From positions 113,714-177,713 of the forward strand of contig NZ_SELT01000002.1 in the NCBI RefSeq assembly GCF_004361065.1: a DNA stretch of 64,000 nt, read 5' to 3'. Of the stretch, positions 41,123 to 52,673 are shown piece after piece (within the stretch, counting starts at the first letter, position 1; each line of letters starts with the position of its first letter). Origin of the DNA: Cognatilysobacter terrigena. GTDB lineage: Bacteria > Pseudomonadota > Gammaproteobacteria > Xanthomonadales > Xanthomonadaceae. A model generated the notes under the pieces. The model made no database searches and had not been told where the DNA came from. It worked only from the letters and a program-made list of their open reading frames with translations. The translations under genes and the position numbers were made by a program.

Positions 41123-41797
41123 ATGGCCACGCCTCACCTCCTCATACCGTCGAATGCCGTGCCGGACGGGCCGATGGGGGAGGTGCACGCGCTGGATCGC
41201 CTGTTGCGCGAACGCCCGATCTGGCGCGGCCGCGCGCCGGTCGCATCGCCGCGGGACGGCGTCTCGACGGGGTTCGCGGCACTCGACGCCGTACTGCCGG
41301 GGCAGGGCTGGATCGCGGCCGGGCTCAACGAGGTGCTGGTCGCGAGCGACGGCATCGGCGAACTGGAGCTGCTGTGGCCGATGCTCGCGGAGGCGTCGCA
41401 GGACGCGGCGGTCGTGCTCGTCGCGCCGCCCTACATCCCGTTTGCACCGGCCTGGCATGCCGCGGGCGTGCGGCTCGATCGCCTGCACGTCGTGCGCGCG
41501 GCATCGCGCGATGCAGTGTGGGCGGCCGAGCAATGCATGCGCTCCGGCGCGTGTGCGGCGGTGCTGTGCTGGCCGCAGATCGCGGGCGACGATCGTCCGT
41601 TGAGGCGCCTGCAGGTGGGGGCGGAGAGCGGGCGCTGTCGCGGCGTCGCGATCCGTCCGTTGCAGGCCGCGCGCAATCCGTCGCCCGCGCCATTGCGGTT
41701 GGCCGTCGAAAGCGCGCCGCGGCAGATCCGCGTGCTCAAGTGCCGGGGCGCGAATCCGCCGCCGTATCCCGTTCCGTTTCCACGCGCGTTGCAATGA
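41123..41797 (+). CDS. imuA: ImuA, SOS-inducible RecA-like protein of the mutasome
   Basis: A 224-residue protein with the RecA/SulA-like core of ImuA: STGFAALDAVLPGQGWIAAG, LNEVLVASDGIGELELLWPM, APPYIPFAPAWHAAGVRLDRL and CAAVLCWPQIAGDD. It works with ImuB and DnaE2 in error-prone lesion bypass and may remodel RecA filaments. Because the LexA dyad ends just before ATG 41123, the transcript may start inside or after it; the in-frame ATG at 41174 (MGEVHALDRLL) matches the usual ImuA N-terminus and is a serious alternative. Confidence 0.9.
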   Translation: MATPHLLIPSNAVPDGPMGEVHALDRLLRERPIWRGRAPVASPRDGVSTGFAALDAVLPGQGWIAAGLNEVLVASDGIGELELLWPMLAEASQDAAVVLVAPPYIPFAPAWHAAGVRLDRLHVVRAASRDAVWAAEQCMRSGACAAVLCWPQIAGDDRPLRRLQVGAESGRCRGVAIRPLQAARNPSPAPLRLAVESAPRQIRVLKCRGANPPPYPVPFPRALQ

Positions 41798-41804
41798 GCC
41801 GGCG

Positions 41805-43223
41805 ATGGACTGGGCCTGCCTGTTCCTGCCGCAGCTCGCGCTCGACGACGTCCTGCGCGATGCCGAAGACCCCGACACTCCGACGGCGGTGCTCGACGGC
41901 GCACCCGCATGTCGCGTGCTGTATGCCGTCAGCCCGTCCGCACGCCAGCAGGGCCTGCGCCCCGGGATGACGCTTGCCGCCGCGCAGGCGATCGGCGGCG
42001 CGTGCCGGTTCGTGGTGCTCGATGCGGAGAAGGTCGAACGCACGCGCGAGCGCATCGCGGCATGGGCGTACGGGTTCAGTTCGCAGGTGAGCCTCGATCT
42101 GCCGCATGCGATCGTGCTCGAGGTGCGGCGCAGCCGTCGACTGTTCGGCGAGTGGCCGCGTTTCGAGATGCGCCTGCGCGAAGGATTGCGTGCGCAGCGG
42201 GTCCGGCATCGCATCGTCGCTGCACCGAACCCGCATGCCGCGCGCGTGCTCGCGAACGTGCATGACGGGTTGGCGGTCGGCGAACGCGATCTCGATCGTG
42301 CGCTCGGTGACGTGCCGATCGAGCGGGCGGGCCTGTCGCCCGACATGGCGCAGGCGTTCTCGCGCATGGGCCTGCGCAAGCTCGGGCAGGTGCTCGCGTT
42401 GCCGCGCGCCTCGTTGAACAAGCGGTTTCCGCCTGCGCTGCTCCGATGCCTCGACCGCCTGCGTGGCGGTGCGGGCCCGCTGACCATGTACCAGCCGCCG
42501 GATCGTTTCGAAGCGCGCATGGAATTCGATGCGGAGATCGAATCGAGCCTGGCGCTGCTGTTTCCGGTGCGTCGACTGACGGCCGATCTCGCCGCGTTCC
42601 TCGTGAGTCGCGACGACGGCGTGCAGCGCTTCTCGCTGTGGATGGAGCACGAGTTCCTGCCGCCGAGCGAGGTGCGCGTCGGCCTGCTCGCACCCGAGCG
42701 CGATGCGGCGATGCTGTTCGAACTCGCGCGTGGTCGCGTCGAACAGGCTGCGTTGCCTGCGCCTGTGCGCGCAGTGCGACTCGAAGCACGCGAACTGCCG
42801 CGCTTCGTGCCGGCCGCGCGCGATCTGTTCGACACCCGTGCACAGCAGGGCATGCCGTGGACGCAGCTGCGCGAACGCCTGCGCGCGCGCCTGGGCGACG
42901 CCGCGGTGCAGGATCTCGGCTGGAATGCGGACCATCGCCCCGAGCGCGTGGCCGACAACGCGCTGTCGACGATGCCGCGACAGCCGCCCGTGCTGCCGCG
43001 TCCCGGCTGGTTGCTGCCCGGCCCGCAACCGTTGCGCGAGCCGATCGCGCAGCTCATCGCCGGGCCGGAGCGCATCGAAGCCGGCTGGTGGGACGGCGGC
43101 GACGTGCGTCGCGACTACTACATCGTCGAGACGCTGCACGGCCAGCGCGCCTGGGTGTACCGGCCGCTGCGACGCTATGGCGACCCCGTACCGCCGTTCG
43201 TGCTGCACGGATGGTTCGCGTGA
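41805..43223 (+). CDS. imuB: ImuB, catalytically inactive Y-family polymerase homologue
   Basis: A 472-residue mutasome hub. The fold is that of Y-family polymerases ([17 protein letters not shown], then [20 protein letters not shown] near 175), but the catalytic acidic motif at the N-terminus is replaced ([15 protein letters not shown]) and the SIDE-type acids are absent, as known for ImuB. It binds the beta clamp, DnaE2 and ImuA. Seven bp after imuA; its TGA overlaps the ATG of dnaE2. Confidence 0.93.
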   Translation: MDWACLFLPQLALDDVLRDAEDPDTPTAVLDGAPACRVLYAVSPSARQQGLRPGMTLAAAQAIGGACRFVVLDAEKVERTRERIAAWAYGFSSQVSLDLPHAIVLEVRRSRRLFGEWPRFEMRLREGLRAQRVRHRIVAAPNPHAARVLANVHDGLAVGERDLDRALGDVPIERAGLSPDMAQAFSRMGLRKLGQVLALPRASLNKRFPPALLRCLDRLRGGAGPLTMYQPPDRFEARMEFDAEIESSLALLFPVRRLTADLAAFLVSRDDGVQRFSLWMEHEFLPPSEVRVGLLAPERDAAMLFELARGRVEQAALPAPVRAVRLEARELPRFVPAARDLFDTRAQQGMPWTQLRERLRARLGDAAVQDLGWNADHRPERVADNALSTMPRQPPVLPRPGWLLPGPQPLREPIAQLIAGPERIEAGWWDGGDVRRDYYIVETLHGQRAWVYRPLRRYGDPVPPFVLHGWFA

Positions 43224-46200
43224 TGCGCGCGGCCAACGACGACGCGCCGCCGGACTATGCCGAACTGCATTGCCTGTCGGACTTCAGTTTCCAGCGCGGT
43301 GCCTCGACCGCGAACGAGCTGTTCGCGCGTGCGAAGGAGCAGGGCTACACGGCGCTCGCGATCACCGACGAATGCACGCTCGCGGGCATCGTGCGGGCGC
43401 TCATGGCGTCGGAGAAATTCGAGCTGCCCTTGATCGTCGGCAGCGAGATGCGCATCGAAGACGGCCCGCACTGCGTATTGCTGGTCGAATCGAAGGCGGG
43501 CTACACCGCGCTCTGCGGCCTGATCACTGATGCGCGGCGTCGCGCGGAGAAGGGCGCCTACCGCTTGCTCGCCAGCGATTTCGATCGCCCGCTCGAGGGC
43601 CTGCTCGCACTCTGGCTGCCCGGCGACACGCCCGACCTCGAGCAGGGGCGCTGGCTCGCCGACCGTTTTCCGTCGCGATGCTGGATGGCGGTGGAACTGC
43701 ATTGCGGCCCGAATGACGCCGCGCGCATCCGCGTCCTGCGCGATGCGGCGCGCACGCTCGGCCTGCGCTGCGTCGCCAGTAGCGACGTGCACATGCACGC
43801 GCGCAGTCGGCGTGAGCTGCAGGACGTCATGACGGCGATCCGCCTACGCACCATATTAAAAGATGCCGGCTATGCGCTGTTCCCCAACGGCGAGAGGCAC
43901 CTGCGCAGCCGCGCGATCCTGTCCGCGATCTATCCGCAGGACATGCTCGACGAGACGCTCGCGATCGCCGCGCGCTGCACGTTCCATCTCAAGCGCGATC
44001 ACCAGTACGAATATCCGCGCGAGCTGGTGCCGTCGTGGCATACGCCGACGACGTGGCTGCGCCAGCTGGTGAAGATCGGTATCCGCCGGCGCTGGAAGGC
44101 GCTGCCGCCTGAGGACGCGCATCGGCGGGCCACCGAATCGCAGATCGAGAAAGAACTCGAGCTGATCGAGAAGCTCGGCTTCGAGAAGTTCTTCCTGACC
44201 GTCTACGACGTCGTCCGCTTTGCGCGCGTGCGGAAGATCCTCTGCCAAGGACGCGGTTCGGCGGCCAACTCTGCCGTCTGCTACGCGCTCGGCATCACCG
44301 AGCTACGGCCCGGTCAATCGAACCTGCTGTTCGAACGCTTCATCTCCGAGAACCGCAAGAACGAGCCGCCGGATATCGACGTCGACTTCGAGCACGAACG
44401 TCGCGAGGAGGTATTGCAGTACGTCTTCAACTACTACGGACGCCGGCGCGCCGCGTTGGCGACGGTGGTGATCTCGTATCGAGGGCGCAGCGCAGTGCGT
44501 GATGTCGGCCGCGCGCTCGGCCTGCCGGAAGACCAGGTCGGCGAGCTCGCGAAGACGCTCGATCGCTGGAGCTCCGAAGCGCCACTGCCCGCGTACCTGC
44601 GCGAGAACGGCTTCGACCCCGACACGCTGCTGATGCGAAAGCTCGTCGAACTCACCAGCGAACTCGTCGGCATGCCGCGCCATCTGTCGCAGCATCCGGG
44701 CGGCTTCCTGATCTCGGAGCACGACCTCGCCACCATCGTGCCGGTCGAAAACGCCGCGATGGACGACCGCACCGTCGTGCAATGGGACAAGGACGACATC
44801 GAGTACATGGGCATGCTCAAGGTCGACTGCCTCGCGCTCGGCATGCTCACCTGCATCCGCAAGACATTCGACGTGCTGCGCGACAGCGGACGTCGAACAA
44901 TCTCGATGGCGTCCATCGCGCGCTGCGATCACCGGTCGGAGGCGGGCCGGAAGGTGTTCGAGATGATCCAGGCGGGCGACAGCATCGGCGTGTTCCAGAT
45001 CGAATCGCGAGCGCAGATGACGATGGCGCCGCGGCTGAAGCCGGAAAAGTTCTACGACCTCGTCATCCAGATCGCGATCGTGCGACCCGGCCCGATCCAA
45101 GGCGACATGGTCAAGCCCTATCTGCAGCGACGAATGGGACGTGAGCCGGTCAGTTACGTCAAACCCGAACTCAAGGAAATTCTCGAGCGCACTCTGGGCG
45201 TTCCGCTCTTCCAGGAACAGGTCATGCAGATCGCCATGAAGGCCGCGAAGTATTCGCCTGCGGAAGCCGACGACCTGCGCCGTGCGATGGCGGCATGGAA
45301 ACGCAACGGCCGCATGGAAGAGCACCGCGTCCGGCTGACGCAGGGCCTGCTTTCGAACGGTTACGACGAGGAGTTCGCGGCGAAGATCTTCGAACAGATC
45401 AAGGGCTTCGGCAGCTACGGCTTTCCCGAATCCCACGCCGCCAGTTTCGCGCTGCTGTGCTGGCAGAGCGCGTGGCTCAAATGCCACGAGCCCACCGCGT
45501 TCGCCGCCGGCCTGCTGAATTCGCAGCCGATGGGCTTCTACTCGCCCAGCCAGATCGTGCAGGACCTGCGTCGCCACGGCCTCGACGTGCGGCCTGTCGA
45601 CATCCGCTATAGCGACTGGGACTGCACGCTCGAGTTCCGCGGTGCGCCGGACGATCTCACCCAGCAGCCTGCGTTGCGCCTGGGGTTGCGCATGGTCGAC
45701 GGCTTCAACGAAGCCTGCGCGCATCGCGTCGTCGCCGCCCGCAAGGAGCGGCCGTTCACCGACGCGGCCGACCTCTGCAAGCGTGCGTCGCTCAACATGC
45801 GCGAGCGCAACGTGCTCGCCGATGCCGGTGCGCTGCGTGGCCTGCTGGGCCATCGGCACAAGGCGCGCTGGCTGATGAGTGGCGTGGAATCGAAGACGCC
45901 GCTGCTCGACGAAACCGTGAGCGCGCAGGAAGCGCGCGTGGCGCTGCCGCTGCCGAGCGTCGAAGAAGACATCCGCACCGATTACGCGACGCTCGGTCTC
46001 ACGCTGGGCCGGCACCCGCTGTCGCTGCTGCGCACGACGTTGGCCAAACGCGGGTTACGGCGTTCGCGCGACCTGAGGGCACTGCCGAACGACACCCGGG
46101 TGTCCTTCGCCGGCATCGTCACGTTGCGCCAGCGGCCGAGTACCGCCAGCGGCGTGACGTTCCTGACGCTGGAGGACGAGGACGGGCTCACCAACGTCGT

Positions 46201-46375
46201 GGTTTGGAAACGCATTGCCGATCGCGACCGCCGCGCGCTGCTCGGCTCGCGACTTCTTCTCGTGCGCGGTCACATGGAGGCCGGTGACGGCGTGCAACAC
46301 CTCATCGCGGACCGGCTCGAGAATCTCGACGCGCTGCTCGGTGGCCTGTCGACGAGTTCGCGCGATTTCCACTGA
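43223..46375 (+). CDS. dnaE2: Error-prone DNA polymerase DnaE2 (ImuC)
   Basis: A 1050-residue C-family polymerase for SOS mutagenesis. N-terminal PHP domain ([20 protein letters not shown]), the Pol III alpha palm with catalytic acids in [16 protein letters not shown] and [29 protein letters not shown], the duplicated helix-hairpin-helix region, and a C-terminal OB fold ([20 protein letters not shown]). It lacks the C-terminal clamp and tau-binding tail of replicative DnaE. ATG 43223 overlaps imuB; the open frame upstream lies inside imuB. Confidence 0.95.
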   Translation: MRAANDDAPPDYAELHCLSDFSFQRGASTANELFARAKEQGYTALAITDECTLAGIVRALMASEKFELPLIVGSEMRIEDGPHCVLLVESKAGYTALCGLITDARRRAEKGAYRLLASDFDRPLEGLLALWLPGDTPDLEQGRWLADRFPSRCWMAVELHCGPNDAARIRVLRDAARTLGLRCVASSDVHMHARSRRELQDVMTAIRLRTILKDAGYALFPNGERHLRSRAILSAIYPQDMLDETLAIAARCTFHLKRDHQYEYPRELVPSWHTPTTWLRQLVKIGIRRRWKALPPEDAHRRATESQIEKELELIEKLGFEKFFLTVYDVVRFARVRKILCQGRGSAANSAVCYALGITELRPGQSNLLFERFISENRKNEPPDIDVDFEHERREEVLQYVFNYYGRRRAALATVVISYRGRSAVRDVGRALGLPEDQVGELAKTLDRWSSEAPLPAYLRENGFDPDTLLMRKLVELTSELVGMPRHLSQHPGGFLISEHDLATIVPVENAAMDDRTVVQWDKDDIEYMGMLKVDCLALGMLTCIRKTFDVLRDSGRRTISMASIARCDHRSEAGRKVFEMIQAGDSIGVFQIESRAQMTMAPRLKPEKFYDLVIQIAIVRPGPIQGDMVKPYLQRRMGREPVSYVKPELKEILERTLGVPLFQEQVMQIAMKAAKYSPAEADDLRRAMAAWKRNGRMEEHRVRLTQGLLSNGYDEEFAAKIFEQIKGFGSYGFPESHAASFALLCWQSAWLKCHEPTAFAAGLLNSQPMGFYSPSQIVQDLRRHGLDVRPVDIRYSDWDCTLEFRGAPDDLTQQPALRLGLRMVDGFNEACAHRVVAARKERPFTDAADLCKRASLNMRERNVLADAGALRGLLGHRHKARWLMSGVESKTPLLDETVSAQEARVALPLPSVEEDIRTDYATLGLTLGRHPLSLLRTTLAKRGLRRSRDLRALPNDTRVSFAGIVTLRQRPSTASGVTFLTLEDEDGLTNVVVWKRIADRDRRALLGSRLLLVRGHMEAGDGVQHLIADRLENLDALLGGLSTSSRDFH

Positions 46376-46378
46376 CGC

Positions 46379-46825
46379 TCACGTCATGCGGTTGCTGACG
46401 TCCTTCTGGATGCCGACGTACCGCCACACGCGCCCGTCGGGCCCGCGCATCGGCGCAAGGCTGAGCTCGTTCCAGAACATCGAGCCGTCCTTGCGATAGT
46501 TGCGAAGCACGACCAGGCAGGAATCGCCGCGATCGATCGCGCGGCGAAGTTCGTCGATCCCGGCCTGGTCGTGATCGTCGCCCTGCAGGAACCGGCAATC
46601 GCGGCCGAGGATCTCGTCGGACGAATAGCCGGTGAGCCGCTCGAACGCCGGGTTCGCGAAGATGATCGGATGCTCGGGCGCGCCCGGTACGACACGTGCG
46701 ATGACGACCCCGTCGCGCGCTGCCATTACGGCCTGTCGGAAGACGGTGTCGTCGGTACCGCTACCGCCGCCATGCGTGAGGTGCGCGAGGACCTGCGAAT
46801 GGATGTCGTTCGACGTGGCGGGCAT
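46379..46825 (-). CDS. Single-domain LOV (blue-light PAS) protein
   Basis: A 148-residue protein with one LOV core at about 28-140. It has the flavin-adduct motif GRDCRFLQG with the photoactive Cys77, then the RKDGSMFWNEL strand and the WRYVGIQKDV strand with the light-state Gln. Canonical LOV proteins have GxNCRFLQ; Asp replaces Asn here. Only about 27 N-terminal and a few C-terminal residues flank the core, so it is a short LOV protein without an output domain. ATG 46825 was chosen over GTG 46846 because a TATCAT -10-like element sits about 30 bp upstream of it. Confidence 0.88.
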   Translation of the reverse strand: MPATSNDIHSQVLAHLTHGGGSGTDDTVFRQAVMAARDGVVIARVVPGAPEHPIIFANPAFERLTGYSSDEILGRDCRFLQGDDHDQAGIDELRRAIDRGDSCLVVLRNYRKDGSMFWNELSLAPMRGPDGRVWRYVGIQKDVSNRMT

Positions 46826-46876
46826 GGGGATCCTCGGAAGCGACACGCATGATACGAAGCGCGCGCCGCGCCGGAT

Positions 46877-47872
<996 letters not shown>

Positions 47873-47960
47873 GGCGGTCTCCGGAACGATCGGCGAAGGG
47901 TAGCGGCGTAGGCGTTATGCGTCCGCCGACGCCATTGACGGCCGACGAGCGCACGGCTGC

Positions 47961-47976
47961 CTAGCATGGGCGCTCC
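47961..47976 (+). promoter_or_regulatory. CTAGCATGGGCGCTCC element before FUSC gene
   Basis: Begins 34 bp upstream of ATG 47995; another copy of the CTANNNT plus GC-rich motif. Probable -10 region. Confidence 0.45.
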
Positions 47977-47994
47977 GCCGCCCGACCACGCACC

Positions 47995-49821
47995 ATGTCC
48001 GGCCCGAGCCATCGCCCGCTGCAGACGGTCGTTCGCAGCCTGTTCCAGCGCCAGGCGCCGCCTCCGCAGCGTTGGCGGTTCTCGGCGCGGGCGGCGTTGT
48101 GCACGGGCTTGCCGATCGTCGCCGGCTGGCTCGCGCACGACATGGCCGCCGGGTTGATGGCGTCGATTGGCGGCTACACCGCGCTGTACGGCAGCGGCCG
48201 GCCGTATCGCAGTCGTGCATGGCTGCTCGCGTCGATCGCGTTCGCGCAGGCGCTCGCCGTCGGCGTGGGCATTGCGGCCGGCGGCGCGGTGTGGAGCACG
48301 ATCCTGTCTATCGCACTTACGGCGACGCTGGCGACGTGGCTGTGCAACGCGCTGCAGACCGGGCCGCCCGGCGCGTACATCATCGTGCTGGCCTGCGCGT
48401 CGGGCACGGCGATGCGCGCCTCGCACCTGTCGCCGTTGCATTCGGCGGCGCTGATCTTCGCCGGCGGCGCGTTCGCATGGATCGTGCAGATGGCGGGCGG
48501 GCTGTTGGATCCACACGGGCCGGAACGGCGAGCGCTGGACACGGCGCGGCGCGCAGTCGCCGCGTTCATCGATGCACGCGACGGCGCGGACGCCGACGGT
48601 GCGCGCCGTCGCGCGGCCCTGGCGCTGCAGCAGGCCTGGACGGCGCTGGTGGCGCAGCAGCCCGCACGCTCGCGCGGCGACGCCACCGTCGGCCGACTGC
48701 GCACGCTCAATCGCGAGCTGCATACGCTGTTCGCCGATGCGGTGGCCGCGGAGCCCGAGTCGTCATCCGACGCACTGAGAGCACGGCTCGACGCGATCGA
48801 TCGCCGCCTGCAGCATCTCGACGACGTACCGGTCACACCACGCGACGCGGTGCCGACCGGGCGGCCCGATGCGATGGACGCCTTGCGCGACAGCCTGCGT
48901 CCCGGCTCGCCGTTGCGGCGCGTCGTCGCACGCGTCGGCCTTTGTGCGATCGCCGTCGGTGCGCTGGCGACCGGTGCACACCTCGAGCGTGCGTACTGGG
49001 CGGTCGCCGCCGCCGTGCTGATGCTGCACATGGGCTACGACTGGACGCGCACGCTGCAGCGCGCGTTGCAGCGATCACTCGGCACGTGGATCGGCCTGCT
49101 CCTGGCCGCCGCGATCCTGAAGCTGCATCCCGACGGGCTTGTGCTCGCGCTGGTGGCGATGGCGCTGCAGTTCGCGATCGAGATGCTCGTCGTCCGCAAT
49201 TACGCGGTCGCGTGCATCTTCATCACCGCGTCCGCGTTGACGATTGCGAGTAGCGGTCATCCGGACGCGCACGGTAGTTATCTCGTCGCCCGCGGCGTCG
49301 ACACGGCGATCGGCTGCCTGTGCGCGCTCGTCGTCTATGCATTGATTCCGCCGAAACCGACCGCGGCACGCCTGCCCACGCTCGTCGCGAACGTACTCGA
49401 CGCCGCGGCCTCGGTGCTCGAACACATCGAAGCCGGCGACGTCATCAGCCGCGCTGCGCGCCAGGCCCGCGCACGCCTGCAGCGCTCGACGTTCGCACTC
49501 GCGCAGGCGTACGAGGAAGGCATAAACGGCTCGATGGCGCGACGACGCGTCGCCGAACAGGCGTGGCCCGTGGTGGCGGCCGCGGAGCGGTTGGCCTACC
49601 GCGTGCTGGCGATCGCGTGGTCGCGCGAGTCCGCCGGTGCCAACCGACCACCGCTCGCAGCAGCGGCGATCGCGCAATCACGTGAGGCATTCGCAACGCT
49701 CGCCGAGGATGTGCGTGCGCGACGCGACATCGGCGCCGACACGCAACCTGCAGTACTGCGCATCGAGTTCGACGCCCTGAAGCAGGCCCTCGCCACGATG
49801 CCGTCGGTCGAGGGCCGCTGA
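47995..49821 (+). CDS. FUSC-family inner-membrane protein (aromatic acid exporter/YccS-like)
   Basis: A 608-residue protein with two membrane blocks (about 30-165 and 300-440), each with about four to six helices, separated by a long cytosolic helical region and followed by a helical C-terminal domain. ASIGGYTALYGSGRPYRSRA and YWAVAAAVLMLHMGYDWTRT are FUSC motifs; the second resembles the fusaric acid resistance repeat. Family members export aromatic acids or tune membrane properties; no adaptor gene is adjacent, so substrate is uncertain. Convergent with the MerR gene. Confidence 0.85.
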   Translation: MSGPSHRPLQTVVRSLFQRQAPPPQRWRFSARAALCTGLPIVAGWLAHDMAAGLMASIGGYTALYGSGRPYRSRAWLLASIAFAQALAVGVGIAAGGAVWSTILSIALTATLATWLCNALQTGPPGAYIIVLACASGTAMRASHLSPLHSAALIFAGGAFAWIVQMAGGLLDPHGPERRALDTARRAVAAFIDARDGADADGARRRAALALQQAWTALVAQQPARSRGDATVGRLRTLNRELHTLFADAVAAEPESSSDALRARLDAIDRRLQHLDDVPVTPRDAVPTGRPDAMDALRDSLRPGSPLRRVVARVGLCAIAVGALATGAHLERAYWAVAAAVLMLHMGYDWTRTLQRALQRSLGTWIGLLLAAAILKLHPDGLVLALVAMALQFAIEMLVVRNYAVACIFITASALTIASSGHPDAHGSYLVARGVDTAIGCLCALVVYALIPPKPTAARLPTLVANVLDAAASVLEHIEAGDVISRAARQARARLQRSTFALAQAYEEGINGSMARRRVAEQAWPVVAAAERLAYRVLAIAWSRESAGANRPPLAAAAIAQSREAFATLAEDVRARRDIGADTQPAVLRIEFDALKQALATMPSVEGR

Positions 49822-49828
49822 GGCGATA

Positions 49829-50599
49829 TCAGCTCAGGCGACTGCGTGCGTACCCACGCATCGCACTCGCCAGCCACTCGGCAAAACCCGGGCGGATCGC
49901 GTCGTAACGCGCGACGAAATCCGGGTGACCGGTGTACATGTCGGCCAGGCCCGCATATGCGGCGGCATCGGGCGCACGCGGCCAGCTGCGGCCCACCCAG
50001 TCGCGATGGCGTGCGATCAGCGTTTCGACACGCGGCGAATCAACGGCATCGCCCGCGGCCATCGCATCCGCAAGCCCGCTTTCGATCTCGCGCAGATCGG
50101 CAAGGAAACCCGCCTTGTCGTCGTCGCTCCACGACGCCATCGTGCGCCGCGCGTGTTCGACGCCGCGCTCGCCATGTTCGCCATACGTCGTCTTGATCTC
50201 CGCCTCGTAGGCGGCCTGCTTCTCGGCATCGAAGCCGTCGAACAATGCCTTGTCGTTCATTGTGATGTCCTCATCCAGGGTGGCGACCGTGTGGTCGATG
50301 GTGCGGATGAGGCGATGCAGCTGCCCGAGGCGTTCCTCGAACTGCGTGCGATGCGCGAGCAGCGCTGTGCGCAGGTCGAAGGCCGGGTCGTCGAGCACCG
50401 AGGCGATCGCCGCGAGTTCGAAGCCGAGCTCGCGGAAGAACAGGATCTGCTGCAACCGCAGCAGTTCCGCCTGCCCGTACCAGCGATATCCGTTCGCGCC
50501 AACTTCCGCCGGCGCGAGCAGTCCGATCGCGTGGTAGTGGTTCAGGGTGCGGACGCTGACGCCCGACACCTTTGCAAGTTGCTTGACCGTACGACGCAT
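49829..50599 (-). CDS. MerR-family regulator with TipAS-type ligand-binding domain
   Basis: A 256-residue transcription factor. N-terminal winged helix (VKQLAKVSGVSVRTLNHYHA, then GYRWYGQAELLRLQQILFFR), a dimerisation coiled coil, and a C-terminal helical TipAS domain (KQAAYEAEIKTTYGEHG to SAMRGYAR) of the type that binds thiopeptide antibiotics in TipA. The linker has the TMNDKALFDGFD segment. ATG 50599 has GGAG 8 nt upstream; 50605 is an alternative. It lies 69 bp downstream of glmS on the same strand, so it may be read through from it. Confidence 0.9.
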   Translation of the reverse strand: MRRTVKQLAKVSGVSVRTLNHYHAIGLLAPAEVGANGYRWYGQAELLRLQQILFFRELGFELAAIASVLDDPAFDLRTALLAHRTQFEERLGQLHRLIRTIDHTVATLDEDITMNDKALFDGFDAEKQAAYEAEIKTTYGEHGERGVEHARRTMASWSDDDKAGFLADLREIESGLADAMAAGDAVDSPRVETLIARHRDWVGRSWPRAPDAAAYAGLADMYTGHPDFVARYDAIRPGFAEWLASAMRGYARSRLS

Positions 50600-50668
50600 C
50601 GACATCGCTCCATCCGTCGACGCCAGCATCGGGGCTGACGTCGCGTGAGGGTCAAGCCCCGCGAGCGA

Positions 50669-52501
50669 TTACTCGACGGTCACCGACTTGGCGAGGTTGC
50701 GCGGCTTGTCGACGTCCGTGCCGCGGGCGAGCGCCGCGTGGTACGCCAGCAACTGCACCGGGATCGCGTGAACGATCGGCGACAACACGCCCACATGGCG
50801 CGGCGTGCGGATCACGTGCACCTGCTCGGATTCGCCGAAACGGCTGTCGGCGTCCGTGAACACGAACATCTCGCCGCCGCGCGCCCGCACTTCCTGGATG
50901 TTGGACTTCACCTTCTCCAGCAGCGCATCGTTCGGCGCGATGACGACGACCGGCATCGCTTCGTCGACGAGCGCCAGCGGCCCGTGCTTCAACTCGCCCG
51001 CCGGATACGCCTCGGCGTGGATGTACGAGATTTCCTTGAGCTTGAGCGCGCCTTCGAGCGCGATCGGGTAGTGCACGCCGCGGCCGAGGAACAGCGCGTG
51101 CTGCTTCGGTGCGAAGCGCTCGCTCCACGCGACGATCTGCGGCTCGAGGTTGAGCGCGTGCTGCACGCTGCCCGGCAGCTGGCGCAGGGCCTCGATGTAG
51201 GCGAGCTCCTGCGCGCCGTCGAGGCGGCCCTGCAGCTTGGCGAGCGTGCAGGTCAGGGTGAACAGTGCGACGAGCTGCGTCGTGAACGCCTTGGTCGATG
51301 CGACGCCGATCTCGGCGCCGGCGCGCGTGTAGTAGACGAGCTTGCTGGCGCGCGGAATCGCGCTCTCCGGCACGTTGCAGATCGACAGCGTCTTCTCGTG
51401 GCCGCGCGACTTCGCGTACTTGAGCGCTTCCATCGTGTCGAGCGTTTCGCCCGACTGCGAAATCGTGACGATCAAATTCTTCGGATTCGCGTAGACGTCG
51501 CGATAGCGGTATTCGCTCGCGATCTCGACGGTGCAGGGCAGGCCGGAGATCGCCTCGATCCAGTAGCGCGCGGTCAGGCCCGCGTAATAGCTGGTGCCGC
51601 AGGCGAGGATCTGCACGCCTTCGACGTCGCGCAGCACCTCACCCGCATCCTTGCCGAACAGCTCCGCGGTGAATTTGCCGTCGTCCATCAGCGCTTCGAT
51701 GGTGTCGGCGACCGCGCGCGGCTGCTCGTGGATTTCCTTCTGCATGAAGTGGCGGTACGGGCCGAGTTCCAGCGACGCCAGCGACACGTCGGAGACGTGC
51801 ACCTCGCGTTCGATGGGCGTGCCGCTCGCGTCGAAGATGCGCACCGACTCACGCGTGACATCGGCGGTGTCGCCCTCGTCGAGGAAGATCACGCGGCGCG
51901 TCGCCTGCACGATCGCGGAGACGTCGCTGGCGACGAAGTTCTCGCCGTCGCCGAGGCCGACCAGCAGTGGGCAGCCCATGCGCGCGGCGACCAGGTGACC
52001 CGGCTCGCGCTTGCTCACGACGGCAATCGCGTAGGCACCTTCGAGTTCGCGCACCGCGGTCTGCATCGCGGCGAGCAGGTCGAGCCCGCGCTTCTGGTGG
52101 AAATGGATGAGGTGCGCGATGACTTCGGTGTCGGTCTGCGACTCGAACACGTAGCCTTCGGCGCGCAGGCGATCGCGCTGCTGCTCGTGGTTCTCGATGA
52201 TGCCGTTGTGCACCACCGCGAGCTCGCCGAACGAGATGTGCGGATGCGCGTTCGTCTCGGTGACGCCGCCATGCGTGGCCCAGCGCGTGTGGCCGATGCC
52301 GAGGCGCGCGTGGAAGTTCTCCTGTGCGGCCGCGTTCTCCATCTCGGCGACGCGACCGGTGCGGCGCACGCGGCGCACGTCGTCCCCGTCGATCACGGCG
52401 ATGCCGGCGGAGTCGTAGCCGCGGTACTCGAGTCGCTTGAGGCCGTCGATCAGGACCGGAACCACATCGCGATCCGCGATCGCGCCGACGATGCCGCACA
52501 T
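50669..52501 (-). CDS. glmS: Glutamine-fructose-6-phosphate aminotransferase (isomerising)
   Basis: A 610-residue enzyme making glucosamine-6-phosphate for cell-wall and LPS synthesis. N-terminal Ntn glutaminase with Cys1 after Met removal ([12 protein letters not shown]), GHTRWATHG and the [17 protein letters not shown] region; C-terminal two SIS sugar-isomerase domains ([37 protein letters not shown]) ending KSVTVE. GGAGGAGC lies upstream. No glmS ribozyme is visible and none is expected here. It shares its upstream region with the efflux operon. Confidence 0.97.
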   Translation of the reverse strand: MCGIVGAIADRDVVPVLIDGLKRLEYRGYDSAGIAVIDGDDVRRVRRTGRVAEMENAAAQENFHARLGIGHTRWATHGGVTETNAHPHISFGELAVVHNGIIENHEQQRDRLRAEGYVFESQTDTEVIAHLIHFHQKRGLDLLAAMQTAVRELEGAYAIAVVSKREPGHLVAARMGCPLLVGLGDGENFVASDVSAIVQATRRVIFLDEGDTADVTRESVRIFDASGTPIEREVHVSDVSLASLELGPYRHFMQKEIHEQPRAVADTIEALMDDGKFTAELFGKDAGEVLRDVEGVQILACGTSYYAGLTARYWIEAISGLPCTVEIASEYRYRDVYANPKNLIVTISQSGETLDTMEALKYAKSRGHEKTLSICNVPESAIPRASKLVYYTRAGAEIGVASTKAFTTQLVALFTLTCTLAKLQGRLDGAQELAYIEALRQLPGSVQHALNLEPQIVAWSERFAPKQHALFLGRGVHYPIALEGALKLKEISYIHAEAYPAGELKHGPLALVDEAMPVVVIAPNDALLEKVKSNIQEVRARGGEMFVFTDADSRFGESEQVHVIRTPRHVGVLSPIVHAIPVQLLAYHAALARGTDVDKPRNLAKSVTVE

Positions 52502-52520
52502 AGGGAAGCTCCTCCGAGAA

Positions 52521-52534
52521 GGCGCCTAGTGTAG
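52521..52534 (-). promoter_or_regulatory. CTACACTAGGCGCC, probable -10 region of glmS
   Basis: On the minus strand the CTANNNT element begins 33 bp before the ATG at 52501. It lies only 9 bp from the predicted regulator-binding repeats of the divergent efflux operon. Confidence 0.5.
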
Positions 52535-52542
52535 CGGCCGGG

Positions 52543-52585
52543 TGTCCGTCCGGCGGACGCGGGCGGTGTCCGCGGACGGCGTCCG
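52543..52585. promoter_or_regulatory. Inverted repeats TGTCCG/CGGACG, predicted upstream activator sites
   Basis: Two dyads: TGTCCG-N5-CGGACG (52543-52559, core CGTCCG-G-CGGACG) and TGTCCGCGGACG (52567-52578) plus an extra CGTCCG at 52580-52585. Centred about 95 and 75 bp before the predicted sigma-54 start at 52648, at helically similar faces (about two turns apart). Likely binding sites for the NtrC-type regulator encoded downstream. Confidence 0.6.
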
Positions 52586-52621
52586 TTTGGGTTTCGCCCT
52601 TGCGGATCAAGGAGTTGCGGT

Positions 52622-52637
52622 TGGCACGATGCGTGCT
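52622..52637 (+). promoter_or_regulatory. Sigma-54 (RpoN) promoter of the efflux operon
   Basis: TGGCACG-ATGC-GTGCT matches TGGCACG-N4-TTGCW with one mismatch and keeps GG at -24 and GC at -12. The start is predicted at about 52648, 26 nt before the first gene. Confidence 0.75.
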
Positions 52638-52673
52638 TAAAGCCGCTTCAGAACCTCAGCATCCCATCCGCCC

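Noticed and set aside
40502..43075. An 857-codon minus-strand frame across imuA and imuB
   Set aside because: Only its end (40502-40915) matches a real family (VOC protein). The upstream part is low-complexity and overlaps the mutasome genes.
50669..52501. glmS ribozyme or small-RNA control site upstream of glmS
   Set aside because: The ribozyme is a Firmicute feature and the upstream 172 bp are explained by promoter elements and repeats.
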